Shown: positions 50,347 to 60,662 of the stretch, piece after piece
Layout: each line of letters starts with the position of its first letter
Numbering within the stretch: position 1 is the stretch's first letter
DNA from: Dethiobacter sp.
Lineage (GTDB): Bacteria; Bacillota; Dethiobacteria; DTU022; UBA8154
DNA length: 64,000 nucleotides
NCBI GenBank assembly: GCA_020725665.1
Contig: DYEO01000058.1
Coordinates: 1 to 64,000, forward strand
Direction: 5' to 3'
Notes under the pieces: model-generated
The model's input: the letters and a program-made list of their open reading frames with translations, nothing else
Told to the model about the DNA's origin: nothing
The model's database searches: none
Made by a program: the position numbers and the translations under genes

Positions 50347-51675
50347 TTAGGCAAACTGGGCCTTGGCAAATTTCTGGATGCCGGAAGACTCCCTGGGCCC
50401 CACGATAACTTCCCAGCCCGATTCGTCTTCCAATTTGCCTTTAAGCACAGCAACAGCGCCGGGGATAACAATCTTGCGATGCTTGACCTTGTCTCCCATA
50501 CCGAGGTCCTTGATTGCCTTCGCAATCTTCTCAGCGGTAAACTTGTTGTCCGCGTATGCGGTGAGCACAGAGATGCCTCCCGTGTCCACAGAGATGATAT
50601 AACTAGGAATACGGGTCGCATCCACTTCCCCTTCCACCAGGAAGTAGGTAAGGGAGAAGTTAGTGGTGCAGTAGACGGGAGAGTCGGGACCGGCATCACC
50701 AATGGCATGCAGCCCGGGCTCCACCGCTACCGGCTTCTGCGGATCGGTAAAGAGGTTCGATCTCCAGGCCAAAAGGGGTAATAGCAATTCCTTCTTTGCC
50801 GTCTTAATAATTAAAACACTGCTGAACTTGGCAATGTAGGAGGCAGCCTGAAGCATCTCCGCCTGTTCATCTTCTTTCGTGGTAAAAGCAATGGTGGGAT
50901 AGCCGAAGCTACGGAACTTTTTACGCACGGCCAGGCGTCGGATCTGGGTCATATCGGCGATAACCTTGCTCGTTTCCCGGGAACCGGGATCGAGGACCAG
51001 ATCACGGTGGCCGAGAGCCACAATCTTATCCACCAGCTCCGCCAGTTCACCCAGGTTGTCTGCCTTGACGGCCAGGGCGCAACCGCTGCCTTTGGCCAGC
51101 TCCGTCATTTTCTCGTAGTTGTCCTTGTTGGCGGCATAAAGGAGGGGTTTGCGTACAGCCGCAGCCGGCAGTGCCCCATCCATAGCTGCCACATCTTCGC
51201 AAACAAGGACGAGATTCTTATCGGTTTGTGCTGCAACCGTTTCCACAGCCGCTTTGAACTTGCCCGCATCGCCGGAAGCATTGACCACTGCTATCATGTT
51301 CACTTTATATTGCTGGCCGACACGCTCGAAAGACAATGCGTTCACAGCCGCCACTTTCGCCGCTACGTCATCGCTGTCGTTGACAGCGATAGCCACGGCA
51401 GTGGGGTGGTTGAACCGCTTGTCGTGACGGAAGATCTCCGTCTCGTCCCCCATTTCCACAACGCTGTCACCCGTTCCCACCTTGACAAGGCGAATGGGCG
51501 GGGCAGAAGCGGAAGAGAGGGCCTCCTTCGCCGCCTCGGAAACATCGGGACAGGCATCAAGGGAAGCTTTCCCGTTGGCCAGTGCCATGGCAAAGGCCAG
51601 GCACGTGGGGAACCCACACTTCTTGCAGTTAGTTTTGGGCAGGTGCTTAAATATTTCCAATCCTGTTAAACCCAT
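50347..51675 (-). CDS. acsC: Corrinoid/iron-sulfur protein large subunit
   Basis: AcsC holds the [4Fe-4S] cluster and the cobamide that carries methyl to acetyl-CoA synthase. The cluster motif CKKCGFPTCLAFAMALANGK with a further Cys (DACP) is at residues 14-40. A TIM barrel follows (HRDLVLDPGSRETSKV), and the C-terminal B12 domain ends with VIPGAVAVLKGKLED and VGPRESSGIQKF. ATG at 51675 (MGLTGLEIFKHLPKTNC) has AAAGGAGC upstream; the frame is open to 51708. Confidence 0.95.
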   Translation of the reverse strand: MGLTGLEIFKHLPKTNCKKCGFPTCLAFAMALANGKASLDACPDVSEAAKEALSSASAPPIRLVKVGTGDSVVEMGDETEIFRHDKRFNHPTAVAIAVNDSDDVAAKVAAVNALSFERVGQQYKVNMIAVVNASGDAGKFKAAVETVAAQTDKNLVLVCEDVAAMDGALPAAAVRKPLLYAANKDNYEKMTELAKGSGCALAVKADNLGELAELVDKIVALGHRDLVLDPGSRETSKVIADMTQIRRLAVRKKFRSFGYPTIAFTTKEDEQAEMLQAASYIAKFSSVLIIKTAKKELLLPLLAWRSNLFTDPQKPVAVEPGLHAIGDAGPDSPVYCTTNFSLTYFLVEGEVDATRIPSYIISVDTGGISVLTAYADNKFTAEKIAKAIKDLGMGDKVKHRKIVIPGAVAVLKGKLEDESGWEVIVGPRESSGIQKFAKAQFA

Positions 51676-51763
51676 TGTTTCTGCTCCTTTCTTTATTTCT
51701 ATTAACAAACAATGTCCCGGGCATCATCGCTGTTGCTCCGCCTGCGGGACAAGTTTAACCGTA

Positions 51764-53968
51764 TTACATCAGCGGATCCATGGTAAGGGCAGGGTGTCCT
51801 TTTTCCTCAAGGAAGGGAAGGATCTCCTCCCCGGAGGTACCGATCGTTTCATCGGCGATCTTGTCGACGAAATCGGCTCCCAGTCCCTGTGCCTCGGCGG
51901 CCTTGCGCAGGTCCTCACCGAGCCAGTCCTTTAATTCTTTGGGCATCCAGACCAGGCGGGCCAGTCCGCCGTCGGCCTTGATGAACTTCTTGCTCAACAC
52001 AAAGGCACGGCCGTGACCCATGAAACCGGGCGTCTGGATCCCGCCGCCCACGGTGCCGGCCAGGGTGGAGAAGTTCATGCCGCAGGGGGTCATGCCGCCG
52101 TGCTCCCGCGTGGTGATCATGACACCGTTGACCTCGGGGACAATCCCCATGATACATTCGAAGCAGCCGCAGGAGGTCATGGGGCGGTCGATGAAGGAAT
52201 ACATGGAACATTCCTCGATATTGCGGTTGGTGTTGTTATAAACGAAATCGTTGACTGATTGCCAGATCCCTTTCTCCTCGTCGATCGGGCCTTCCTTCTT
52301 GATCGGCTGGTTGGGGCCGGTGGGGTCGATCTCGTTGGAAGCTTTGCCGTCCAGCCAGCTCACGGCGCCGCAGAGGCCCAGCCGCTCGGGGGTAACCACG
52401 CAAACGTGGTTGGGGGCGAAGGACTGGCAGAGAGTGCAGGAGTAGAAAGCATCCACCGATTCGTCGGTCAAACCGGCGAGGCGGGCATCGCGCCGGGCGT
52501 ATACTTCCCGTGCCTCCTCCAGCTTGGCTTCCACTTGCTTAGGATCCGTATAGACGGTTACTTGCACGCGGTCCACGATGGCGGGGAAATCGTCCTTGAA
52601 CTTGGCGATGAGCAGGTCGCCGTAGTGACGGAACTTAAAGCCCTTGGCCACGCAGTCCTTGCTCACACGGTACCAGCAGGTGTTGCGCTGGCCCGTATGC
52701 CAGAGGCCTTCACCGTAGTTCACGAAGTCGTGAATGCGGCGTTCCAGCACCCCTTCAAAGTCTTCCTGCATCTTGCGCCCGTAGATCTTCACGTAGATGC
52801 CGCCGCTAATCGCAGAGCCTTCCTCAACCTCGTCCACGTCGGGGCCGATAACTTCCACCTTGCCGTCCTCAATCTCGTTTTCCCCGACCATCTTCACCAA
52901 CTCGAAGGAGGGCGTGCGGCCACCGCCGAACTCCAGGTACATATCCTTCTTGCGAATGGCCTCCCCTTCAAAAGCGGGAGCCACGGTGAAGGGCACGGGA
53001 ATATCCAGAATTTTCAGTTTGATGCCCCGCACTTCCAGGGCGACCTGGACCAGGGTGTCGTAGTCGGGATGGGAGATGTACCAGTTGGGAATCTGTTCAT
53101 CGGCAGGCAACTCGTGATCCACCAGTACGGGGAACCCGAGGAAAATGGCCGCAAAGTGGGCCGCAATCTGCACTTCGTCCCGCTCGCCGAAATGGAGCAC
53201 AAAGGCCCGTATGCGGCGGCGCTGGTAGTCCCTCTGCTCCTCCCGCAGGCCGGGGGCGATACCGCCGAAAGCGAGTCCGGCCCGCAGGGCATAGTTAACG
53301 GCGTGGATTACCTGGGTAAAGTTGCCCAGAGTGAAGGTAATGAAGTCGATGCCCAGCTTGAGGCCGGCCTCGATGGCCTGATCCACGACCTCGTAGGCCA
53401 TAAAGATCATAAATCCTTTGGCCTGCAGGTCGCTCACGATCTTGGCCAGGGCTTCCGTGGACTTGGCTTTCCCCACCAGGACGGCCTGTCCCGGGATGGT
53501 CCAGTCCACGAGGAGGATGCCGTAACGGCGCACCACCGGGTCGGCAACAAAACCGGTCCAGGGATCCACATGCAGTTTATCCCCCTTGAGGTAGCGCAGG
53601 GCTTCGATAATTTCCGCGGCATAGGCCGTAGATTCACCGCAGAGGCGTGCATTATAGAAGTTCAGCTCTTCCTTGATCTGGTTGCGCATGCGGTTCAGAA
53701 CGGGCACCAGTTCCCCCAGCTTGGTAACTTTTTCGCCGCTCAGGTTCATAATTACGGGCAGGTAATAACCCGTATCAGGATAGCCCACGGGGTGATCGGG
53801 ACCATAGCGGCGGATCGCCTGGCTCAGCAGGATCTCCGCGTAGCTGGTAGCGATGATCGCCCCGTCATATACTTTCTGAAACAACGCCAACGGCGGATTT
53901 GACTCGTCTATGGCGCCTTCATATATCTCTTCAAAGGAATTTTCCCATTCTCTGCTTACTGTCGACAT
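51764..53968 (-). CDS. acsB: Acetyl-CoA synthase (CODH/ACS, AcsB)
   Basis: AcsB joins methyl, CO and CoA at its nickel-iron-sulfur A-cluster. The [4Fe-4S] ligands are in CTLCQSFAPNHVCVVTPERL followed by GLCGAVSWLDG, and the nickel-binding Cys-Gly-Cys in SCGCFECIMG. At 734 aa it matches the three-domain bacterial enzyme. ATG at 53968 has AGGAGG upstream. It lies between cooS and acsC in one transcriptional unit. Confidence 0.97.
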   Translation of the reverse strand: MSTVSREWENSFEEIYEGAIDESNPPLALFQKVYDGAIIATSYAEILLSQAIRRYGPDHPVGYPDTGYYLPVIMNLSGEKVTKLGELVPVLNRMRNQIKEELNFYNARLCGESTAYAAEIIEALRYLKGDKLHVDPWTGFVADPVVRRYGILLVDWTIPGQAVLVGKAKSTEALAKIVSDLQAKGFMIFMAYEVVDQAIEAGLKLGIDFITFTLGNFTQVIHAVNYALRAGLAFGGIAPGLREEQRDYQRRRIRAFVLHFGERDEVQIAAHFAAIFLGFPVLVDHELPADEQIPNWYISHPDYDTLVQVALEVRGIKLKILDIPVPFTVAPAFEGEAIRKKDMYLEFGGGRTPSFELVKMVGENEIEDGKVEVIGPDVDEVEEGSAISGGIYVKIYGRKMQEDFEGVLERRIHDFVNYGEGLWHTGQRNTCWYRVSKDCVAKGFKFRHYGDLLIAKFKDDFPAIVDRVQVTVYTDPKQVEAKLEEAREVYARRDARLAGLTDESVDAFYSCTLCQSFAPNHVCVVTPERLGLCGAVSWLDGKASNEIDPTGPNQPIKKEGPIDEEKGIWQSVNDFVYNNTNRNIEECSMYSFIDRPMTSCGCFECIMGIVPEVNGVMITTREHGGMTPCGMNFSTLAGTVGGGIQTPGFMGHGRAFVLSKKFIKADGGLARLVWMPKELKDWLGEDLRKAAEAQGLGADFVDKIADETIGTSGEEILPFLEEKGHPALTMDPLM

Positions 53969-54004
53969 TCGCTCTTACCTCCTCTTAAACCGAAATAAAG
54001 TGCC

Positions 54005-55969
54005 TTACCAGGTAGCGGAGATGCTTTCTGTCTCGTATTTCTGCTGGGCCATGCGGTGTACCCGCAGTTTCCAGGTCCGCTGCTCCAGGGCGCCCAATAT
54101 TTTCTTGGCCGCCTCCTGCGGATCCTCTTCCCACATAAAGTAACCGCCGTAAACGTCATGGGCGATCTGCAGGGCGATACCGTCCACCAGGGGGCTGCCG
54201 GGAATGGGAGGTACGACTCCAACATGCACGGGCATCCCCAGGGTAACGCACCAGCTGCCGATGGAAATGGCTTTTTCACTCATGGCCTCGGGGGCACTGG
54301 CAACAAAGGGAACCTTGGGTGTATCCACGTTCCACTGTTTGGCCAACGCGGTTACAAGGTCGTAGCACCGGGTATTGTCCACGCAGGAACCCATATGGAA
54401 GATCAGCGGCAGTTTCTCCTGCAGCTTATCCTTATTCGCTTCGTTGAGGCGGTTGATAAAGGCTTTCAGCCCATCGCCGGCATACTGCTCCACCGCGTCG
54501 CTGTTGAGCAGACCAAACTTGGCAAAGGTTCCGGCAGCACAACCGGTGGCTACCAGCAGGACGTTATTCCTGGCCAGTTCCCTAGCAATGGTGGAGTGGC
54601 TCTCATCGTGCATAACCTTGAGGTTGTTGCAGCCGGCAAAAAGACAGACACCGGCAAGCTCACCCGCATCAACGGCGTCGGTAATCACCTTGATGGGGCT
54701 TTCCGGGTTAATGGCGCCTAAAAGATCCGACATGGCCTCCAGGCTGAAACCGGCCACCACCTTGTTCTTGAACTGGGGAATGCTGACCTTGGCGGGGTTC
54801 CGTTCCTTGTAGGCGGCAATGGCGATGCGCACGATCTCCCGGGCTTTCTCCATGGCATGGGCTTCGTCAAAGTCCACGTAGTAAGAGCCGGGAATCTTCG
54901 CGCTGGGCATGGTGGTGATAATCTTCGTATGGAAGCATTCGGAGACGGCCTGGACGCCGGGCATGATGCACTGGATGTCCACAACCATGGCATCGACGGC
55001 CCCGGTCATGATCGCCAGTTCCTGGGAGAGGAAGTTGGTGAGCGGCGGCACGCCCTGGCGCATCAGCACCTCGTTACCGGTACAGCAGATGCCCATGCAC
55101 TTGATCCCCTCGGCGCCTGCCGCTTTGGCTTCATCCGTCATGGACCGGGCCGCTTTCACGACCATCTCGCTTAAAACAGGGTTGTGCCCGTGCAGGGCGA
55201 TATTGACCATTTTCTCTTCGAGGACACCCATGTTGGCCTCGCTGACCACCGGGGTGGGCGTACCGAACAGGATATCGGAAAGGTCCGTGGCGATATGCAT
55301 GCCCAGGTAATCACAGAGGGCGGCTTTCAATGCCTGGAAAACGAGGTTGACCGGGTCGGCGTCCATCCCCATGTGGGTCTGGGCCATGGATTCGGAGATG
55401 GTACGGTGCACGCTGTAGGGCATGATGTTGCAGTCCATGAACTTCTCCACGCGCTGCGGCACCACCGTTTTTTCGATCCACTGGCTGTACGTGCCGTCAA
55501 TGCGGCCGAATTCCTGCAGGGCCAGGTCTACCAGGTCTTTTAGAATTTCCCTGTCGGAGCGGCCCTCCGTGGCAATAGCCATACGCTCGGCCACCCTCTT
55601 CAGCTTGGCGCTGTCGGTAATGCCGTAGTCGCCCTCGTGACCCTCCGCTATCTCCTTCAGCACCAGGGTGGTGTGCAGGCCGTGGTCGGAGTGGGCGGCG
55701 GTGCCCCCCAAAACATGGCGCACCAGGTTGCGGGCCACGATGGTGTAAGCGGTGGCGCCGCAGATCCCCTTGGACGCCTTCTTGGTGATGCGGCAGGGTC
55801 CCTGGATACAGATGGTGCAGCAGATCCCCGTATTGCCGTACTGGCACTGGGGCTGCATGTTCAGGTAGCGGTCGAAACACGACTCCAGCCCGCTGCCCTC
55901 AGTTTTGGCCAAAACTTCCAGGGCGGCGGGGTCAATAGTGCGGTTGCGATCTTTCTTCTTTTCTGCCAT
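54005..55969 (-). CDS. acsA: Carbon-monoxide dehydrogenase, catalytic subunit (CooS/AcsA)
   Basis: This nickel enzyme interconverts CO2 and CO and feeds CO through a tunnel to AcsB. The D- and B-cluster Cys ligands are at the N terminus (CQYGNTGICCTICIQGPCRI, residues about 38-57). C-cluster ligands are in the conserved segments including IKCMGICCTGNE, VCLFAGCNN, LLVATGCAAGTFAK and FHMGSCVDNTR. ATG at 55969 has AGGAGGC upstream. 654 aa. Placement next to acsB marks it as the ACS-associated CODH rather than a stand-alone one. Confidence 0.96.
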   Translation of the reverse strand: MAEKKKDRNRTIDPAALEVLAKTEGSGLESCFDRYLNMQPQCQYGNTGICCTICIQGPCRITKKASKGICGATAYTIVARNLVRHVLGGTAAHSDHGLHTTLVLKEIAEGHEGDYGITDSAKLKRVAERMAIATEGRSDREILKDLVDLALQEFGRIDGTYSQWIEKTVVPQRVEKFMDCNIMPYSVHRTISESMAQTHMGMDADPVNLVFQALKAALCDYLGMHIATDLSDILFGTPTPVVSEANMGVLEEKMVNIALHGHNPVLSEMVVKAARSMTDEAKAAGAEGIKCMGICCTGNEVLMRQGVPPLTNFLSQELAIMTGAVDAMVVDIQCIMPGVQAVSECFHTKIITTMPSAKIPGSYYVDFDEAHAMEKAREIVRIAIAAYKERNPAKVSIPQFKNKVVAGFSLEAMSDLLGAINPESPIKVITDAVDAGELAGVCLFAGCNNLKVMHDESHSTIARELARNNVLLVATGCAAGTFAKFGLLNSDAVEQYAGDGLKAFINRLNEANKDKLQEKLPLIFHMGSCVDNTRCYDLVTALAKQWNVDTPKVPFVASAPEAMSEKAISIGSWCVTLGMPVHVGVVPPIPGSPLVDGIALQIAHDVYGGYFMWEEDPQEAAKKILGALEQRTWKLRVHRMAQQKYETESISATW

Positions 55970-56026
55970 ATCTTTTCCTAGCCTCCTTTAAGTATAAACA
56001 TGTGTACAGTCAAATCACAGGTGCTT

Positions 56027-56800
56027 TTACTTCTCCCGTGTTATCTCCTCCTTTAAAATATTATTATAAACTTCATCCAAGCCAGCCAGCAGGTCATCGG
56101 CGCTAAAGCCTGCGAGATGGTCTTCCATGGAACGCTCCCAGACCTTATCCACGTAAGGCAGGAAACCGGCAATCGTCTCCCCGGGCAGGTGCTGCCGGAT
56201 ATACTCTTTCTCCTCCTCCCGGCGGATCTTGTTGCCCAGGATTTTGATCCCGGCGATTCCCAGTTCCCGGGCCAGCTTGCATACCAGCCCGGCTGTTTTA
56301 ACCCCGGCCCGCGTGGGCTCCGTTACCACAATAATCAAATCAACCCCCTGCGCCGTACCCCGGGTCAGATGTTCAATGCCGGCGCTAGTATCCAGGATCA
56401 CCGCTTCCTGCTTATCCAGCAGGGTATTGAGCACGGCGTTGAGGAAGGAGTTCTCCCGGCAGTAGCAGGCCGAGCCCCCCTGCTTGATGCCGCCCATGAG
56501 CATAAGGCGGATATTGTCCCGGCGCAGGCTGTAGTCAGCGATCACATCCTCCACATCGGGGTTGAGGTTATAATAGGCGCCCCCTCCCCCGCTCTTCTCC
56601 TCGATCACTTCTTTCATCTCCACCAGGGGGGTCAGCTTTGCCAGTTCCGCCGGCGTAAAGCCCAGCGTCAACCCGAGGGTTGCGTCGGGGTCCGCATCCA
56701 CCGCGTAAACGGTAAAGCCATCCCGGGCCAGGAGATAAGCCAGGCCCGCAGCAACGGTCGTTTTCCCGGCTCCACCCTTCCCCGATACTGCTATTTTCAA
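56027..56800 (-). CDS. cooC: CO dehydrogenase nickel-insertion ATPase (CooC/AcsF type)
   Basis: This is a MinD/ParA-like ATPase that helps load nickel into CODH or ACS. The deviant Walker A KGGAGKTTVAAGLAYLLA is at residues about 8-25, followed by VDADPDATLGLTLG. The metal-binding C-x-C is in SACYCRENSFL, and VILDTSAGIEHLTRG is the switch region. TTG at 56800 has GGGAGG seven bases upstream; the ATG at 56806 is too close to that site. It is the first gene of the operon. Confidence 0.92.
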   Translation of the reverse strand: MKIAVSGKGGAGKTTVAAGLAYLLARDGFTVYAVDADPDATLGLTLGFTPAELAKLTPLVEMKEVIEEKSGGGGAYYNLNPDVEDVIADYSLRRDNIRLMLMGGIKQGGSACYCRENSFLNAVLNTLLDKQEAVILDTSAGIEHLTRGTAQGVDLIIVVTEPTRAGVKTAGLVCKLARELGIAGIKILGNKIRREEEKEYIRQHLPGETIAGFLPYVDKVWERSMEDHLAGFSADDLLAGLDEVYNNILKEEITREK

Positions 56801-56815
56801 ATTCATTCCTCCCAC

Positions 56816-56903
56816 TGTTGGTTAAATGACAGTTTCGCTTAAGCTATTTCGCTACGCCCTGGCTTTATTCCTGCGCCAGAATTTTCTTGATTTAACTGTT
56901 TAT
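56816..56903 (-). promoter_or_regulatory. Upstream region of the acs operon
   Basis: The 88 bases between the clpC terminator and cooC should contain the acs promoter. I see no perfect -35/-10 pair and no riboswitch or sigma-54 signature, so the promoter type remains open. Confidence 0.3.
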
Positions 56904-56934
56904 AAATAAAAAACCCCGCTTTTTCAAACGGGGT
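56904..56934 (-). terminator. Intrinsic terminator of the ctsR-mcsAB-clpC operon
   Basis: On the minus strand ACCCCG (56934-56929) pairs with CGGGGT (56918-56913) and is followed by a T-run (TTTTTATTTAT). It lies about 58 bases beyond the clpC stop and isolates the acs operon from the stress operon. Confidence 0.85.
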
Positions 56935-56991
56935 CTCTTGCTTAGCTCTGATCTGCTCCTATTTCTAGCTTTTTTCTCTTTCCCCCGGGTT

Positions 56992-59439
56992 TCAGGTTTT
57001 TTGCCCAATTTTGTTAAAAACCAGTTTCTCCCCGTCATCTTCTTTCTCCACGAGGATGACATCGCCGGAGGTAAAACGGCCGCGCAACATTTCCTCAGAG
57101 ATGCCGTCCTCCAGCCTTTTTTGAATGACGCGGCGCAGCGGGCGGGCTCCGTAGGTGGGATCAAACCCTTCCCTGGCGAGCAGTTCCTTGGCAGCGGGTG
57201 TGACCTCCAGTTTTAAGCCGTATTCGGCAATGCGGCCGGTCAGCTCCTCCAGCATCAGGTCGACGATTTGGGAGATGTCTTCTTCCGTAAGCATCTTGAA
57301 AACAATGGTATCATCAACCCGGTTGAGGAACTCGGGGCGGAAGGTTCTTTTCAGCTCTTCCAGCAGCCGTACCTTCATCTGTTCATAGTTTTTTTCCGTA
57401 TCCGCAGTGCGAAATCCCATGGCAGGCTGTTTGCGAATGAAATTGGCCCCCACGTTGGAGGTCATAATCACCACTGTATTGCGAAAACTGACTGTCCGCC
57501 CCTTGCCGTCGGTGAGCCGGCCATCCTCCAGGATCTGCAGCAGGATGTTAAAAATATCGGGATGGGCCTTTTCGATCTCATCCATGAGGATAACGCTGTA
57601 AGGCTTGCGCCGTACTTTTTCCGTAAGCTGCCCCCCCTCCTCATATCCCACGTAACCGGGAGGAGCCCCGATGAGCCGGGCAGTGGTATGCTTCTCCATA
57701 TATTCGGACATATCCAAACGAATCATGGCGTCCTCGTCGCCAAAAAGGGCTTCCGCCAGGCTGCGGGCCAATTCCGTTTTCCCCACCCCGGTAGGGCCGA
57801 GGAAGATAAAGGAACCGATGGGACGTTTCGGGTCTTTGAGACCGGCACGGCCGCGGCGAATGGCCCGGGAAATGGCCTGGACAGCCTCGTGCTGTCCAAC
57901 CACCCTGTTATGCAGGATTTCCTCCATGCGCAGCAGGCGGGCTGATTCCTCTTCCGCCAGCTTCTTGACGGGAATACCCGTCCAGGCCGAGACGATGTGG
58001 GCAATATCCTCTTCCGTGACCAGGACCTGGTCGGAAACAACTTTTTTCTTTTCCCATTCCTTTTTCAGTTCATTGAGCTTGGCGCGAAACTGCTGCTCCT
58101 TGTCGCGCAGTTGGGCTGCATGCTCAAACTCCTGGCTACGCACCGCCGCATCCTTCTCCTGACGGATACTCTCCAGCTTATCCTCCATCTCCTTTAGATC
58201 GGGCGGCGCGGTGTAATTACGCAACCGCACGCGGGAAGCGGCCTCATCGATAAGGTCGATGGCCTTGTCCGGGAGAAAACGGTCCTGGATATAGCGATCC
58301 GCCAGTTTGACCGCCGCATCCAGCGCCTCATCGGTAATTTTTACGCGATGGTGCGCCTCATAGCGGTCACGCAGTCCTTTCAGGATCTCCAGACTCTCAT
58401 CTTTCGTCGGCTCGCCGACCATGATTGGCTGGAAACGCCGTTCCAGTGCCGGATCCCGTTCGATATGCTTGCGGTACTCATCCAGGGTGGTGGCCCCCAC
58501 AGCCTGCAGTTCACCCTTGGCCAGGGCCGGCTTTAAAATGTTGGAGGCATCGATGGCTCCCTCGGCGGCGCCGGCACCGATGATCGTGTGCAGTTCGTCG
58601 ATAAAGATAATCACATTGCCGGCCTGCTGCAGTTCAAGCATCAGTTTGCGCAGCCGTTCCTCAAATTCGCCGCGGTACTTGGTACCGGCAACAACAGCCG
58701 CCAGTTCCAGAGTTACCACCCGTTTATCCAGCAGGATATCAGGCACATCCCCCTCGGAGATACGCTGGGCCAGACCCTCCACAATGGCTGTTTTGCCCAC
58801 GCCCGGTTCTCCAATAAGGCAGGGATTGTTCTTGGTGCGACGGCTCAGGATCTGGATAACCCGCTCTATCTCCTGTTCCCGGCCAATCACCGGATCCAGT
58901 TTGCCCTCCCGGGCCAGCTTGGTCAGATCACGGCCGAAGGTATCCACTGTAGGAGTCTGGGGGGCTGTCTTGCCTCCCGGCGCGTTTCCCATCTGCGCCT
59001 CCCCGCCCAGGAGTTGCACCACTTCGCGGCGCGCTTTTTTCAGGTCAATCCCCAGGTTCGTCAATACCTGGGCGGCAATGCCCTCACCCTCCCTTAACAG
59101 ACCAAGCAGCAAATGCTCCGTCCCCACGTAATTATGGCCGAAATTCTGTCCCTCTTCGATGGCCAGCTCGATCACCTTTTTTGCCCGGGGAGTGTAACTG
59201 ATCCCCTGGGTCAGGTTTTTATCCCCCTTGCCGATAATCTTTTCCACCTCAGCGCGTACGCGGGGCAGTTCAATTTCCAGGTTTTGCAGAGCACGGGAGG
59301 CGATGCCGGACCCTTCCCGCACCAGGCCAAGGAGGATATGCTCGGTCCCGATAAAGTTATGGTTTAATCTTTTCGCTTCCTCCTGGGCCAGCACCAATAC
59401 CTGCTGCGCCCTTTCCGTAAAACGGCCGAACATAAACAT
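56992..59439 (-). CDS. clpC: ATP-dependent Clp protease ATPase subunit ClpC
   Basis: ClpC is the HSP100 unfoldase that feeds ClpP and, in Firmicutes, recognises McsB-phosphorylated proteins. An N-terminal double repeat ([31 protein letters not shown] [12 protein letters not shown]) is followed by AAA1 ([14 protein letters not shown]), a UVR-containing middle domain ([16 protein letters not shown]) and AAA2 ([14 protein letters not shown]). ATG at 59439 has GAGGTG eight bases upstream. 815 aa is normal. Regulated by CtsR through the operator at 61782-61798. Confidence 0.96.
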   Translation of the reverse strand: MFMFGRFTERAQQVLVLAQEEAKRLNHNFIGTEHILLGLVREGSGIASRALQNLEIELPRVRAEVEKIIGKGDKNLTQGISYTPRAKKVIELAIEEGQNFGHNYVGTEHLLLGLLREGEGIAAQVLTNLGIDLKKARREVVQLLGGEAQMGNAPGGKTAPQTPTVDTFGRDLTKLAREGKLDPVIGREQEIERVIQILSRRTKNNPCLIGEPGVGKTAIVEGLAQRISEGDVPDILLDKRVVTLELAAVVAGTKYRGEFEERLRKLMLELQQAGNVIIFIDELHTIIGAGAAEGAIDASNILKPALAKGELQAVGATTLDEYRKHIERDPALERRFQPIMVGEPTKDESLEILKGLRDRYEAHHRVKITDEALDAAVKLADRYIQDRFLPDKAIDLIDEAASRVRLRNYTAPPDLKEMEDKLESIRQEKDAAVRSQEFEHAAQLRDKEQQFRAKLNELKKEWEKKKVVSDQVLVTEEDIAHIVSAWTGIPVKKLAEEESARLLRMEEILHNRVVGQHEAVQAISRAIRRGRAGLKDPKRPIGSFIFLGPTGVGKTELARSLAEALFGDEDAMIRLDMSEYMEKHTTARLIGAPPGYVGYEEGGQLTEKVRRKPYSVILMDEIEKAHPDIFNILLQILEDGRLTDGKGRTVSFRNTVVIMTSNVGANFIRKQPAMGFRTADTEKNYEQMKVRLLEELKRTFRPEFLNRVDDTIVFKMLTEEDISQIVDLMLEELTGRIAEYGLKLEVTPAAKELLAREGFDPTYGARPLRRVIQKRLEDGISEEMLRGRFTSGDVILVEKEDDGEKLVFNKIGQKT

Positions 59440-59480
59440 AGCCAAAACACCTCTCTAAAGTTAAAATTATAAAAATTAAT

Positions 59481-60662
59481 TTATGGTAAAAATTGTTTTA
59501 TACGGACCGCCCTTTCCAAATCCCGCTCATACGGACTGAGGTTCCGGCCTTTTAAATATTGCAGGCACCCGGGGCGTGTCAGCACCAACAGCTTGTTCAG
59601 GATACCTACCGGCACATCGTGAAGCAGGCCCAGATCCACGCCCAGCCGTATATCGGAGATTAATTGCATTGCTTCCTGTGAACTGAGCAGGCGGGCATGT
59701 TTGAGGATGCCGTATGCCCGGCCGGCCCGGTCCGCCAGCTTATCTCTCTGTTCGTTCAGCAGTTGTTGCCGCCCTTTTCGTTCCTGATTGATTAACTGCC
59801 TGGTCACGCTGTAAAGGTTATGCCAGATTTCTTCTTCCGATTGTCCCAGGGTAATCTGGTTGGAGACCTGGCAAAGTCCACCGACCATCTCCGTACCTTC
59901 GCCGTAAATTCCCCGGACCACCAGACCCACTTGGTTTACGGCAGAAAGAATGTGGTTTATCTGCCCGGTTAGCACAAGGGCCGGCAGGTACAGCATCACG
60001 GAGGCGCGCAGTCCCGTCCCCACATTGGTGGGACACGCGGTGAGATATCCCAGTTCATCATGAAAAGCGTAGTCGATGCTGTGTTCAAGATAATCATCAT
60101 AGCGGGATGCTTCCTCCCAACCCCTGCCCAGTTGCAAACCCGGAAGCAGGCACTGGATACGAAAGTGGTCCTCTTCATTAACCATGATACTGATCACTTC
60201 ATCAGCCCTGATTATGAGGCCCCCGGCAAGGTTTTCCCGGGCCTGCAGGGGACTGATCAGGTGCTTTTCCACCAGCACCTGGCGGTATACGGGAGAAAGG
60301 TTATTAATGTTGATCATTTGCATGTCGGAAAAATGCTCTTTTTGCTCCTCCAGAACCTTTTGGGCAATACTCAAAACTTTTTGCCGTTGCTCATCGGAGG
60401 CGAGAGGCGGGAAAGGAAAGCCGTTGATGTTGCGTGCCAGGCGGATACGGCTGCTGATCACGATTTCCGCTTCAGGGCCGCTCCCCTCCATCCACTTACT
60501 TGTAATCTCTTCCAGCTTTTTCTTTTCACTTTCAGCAGCCTGCTTATCCGGTTCCCGCACCAACGGGGGCGGCGTAGCTGTTTCAGCAGAGGTATCATCC
60601 CGGAAAAATGATTCGCTTTGATCCTGTTGATCCCGGTCGGGGTGTTTTTTTTCTTCAGGCAT
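59481..60662 (-). CDS. mcsB: Protein-arginine kinase McsB
   Basis: McsB phosphorylates arginines to mark proteins for ClpCP. It has the phosphagen-kinase fold: ISSRIRLARNINGFPFP (about residues 68-84), ADEVISIMVNEEDHFRIQCL, LTACPTNVGTGLRASVML and GLVVRGIYGEGTE. The product is 393 aa, longer than most McsB, because of a charged N-terminal extension of about 45-55 residues before the kinase core. An internal start for the core cannot be excluded, but none has a clear ribosome site. It overlaps mcsA by eight bases. Confidence 0.93.
   Translation of the reverse strand: MPEEKKHPDRDQQDQSESFFRDDTSAETATPPPLVREPDKQAAESEKKKLEEITSKWMEGSGPEAEIVISSRIRLARNINGFPFPPLASDEQRQKVLSIAQKVLEEQKEHFSDMQMININNLSPVYRQVLVEKHLISPLQARENLAGGLIIRADEVISIMVNEEDHFRIQCLLPGLQLGRGWEEASRYDDYLEHSIDYAFHDELGYLTACPTNVGTGLRASVMLYLPALVLTGQINHILSAVNQVGLVVRGIYGEGTEMVGGLCQVSNQITLGQSEEEIWHNLYSVTRQLINQERKGRQQLLNEQRDKLADRAGRAYGILKHARLLSSQEAMQLISDIRLGVDLGLLHDVPVGILNKLLVLTRPGCLQYLKGRNLSPYERDLERAVRIKQFLP

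Noticed and set aside
52259..53902. Long plus-strand open frame (547 codons) opposite acsB
   Set aside because: Antisense shadow of a GC-rich gene; acsB carries the full A-cluster motifs.
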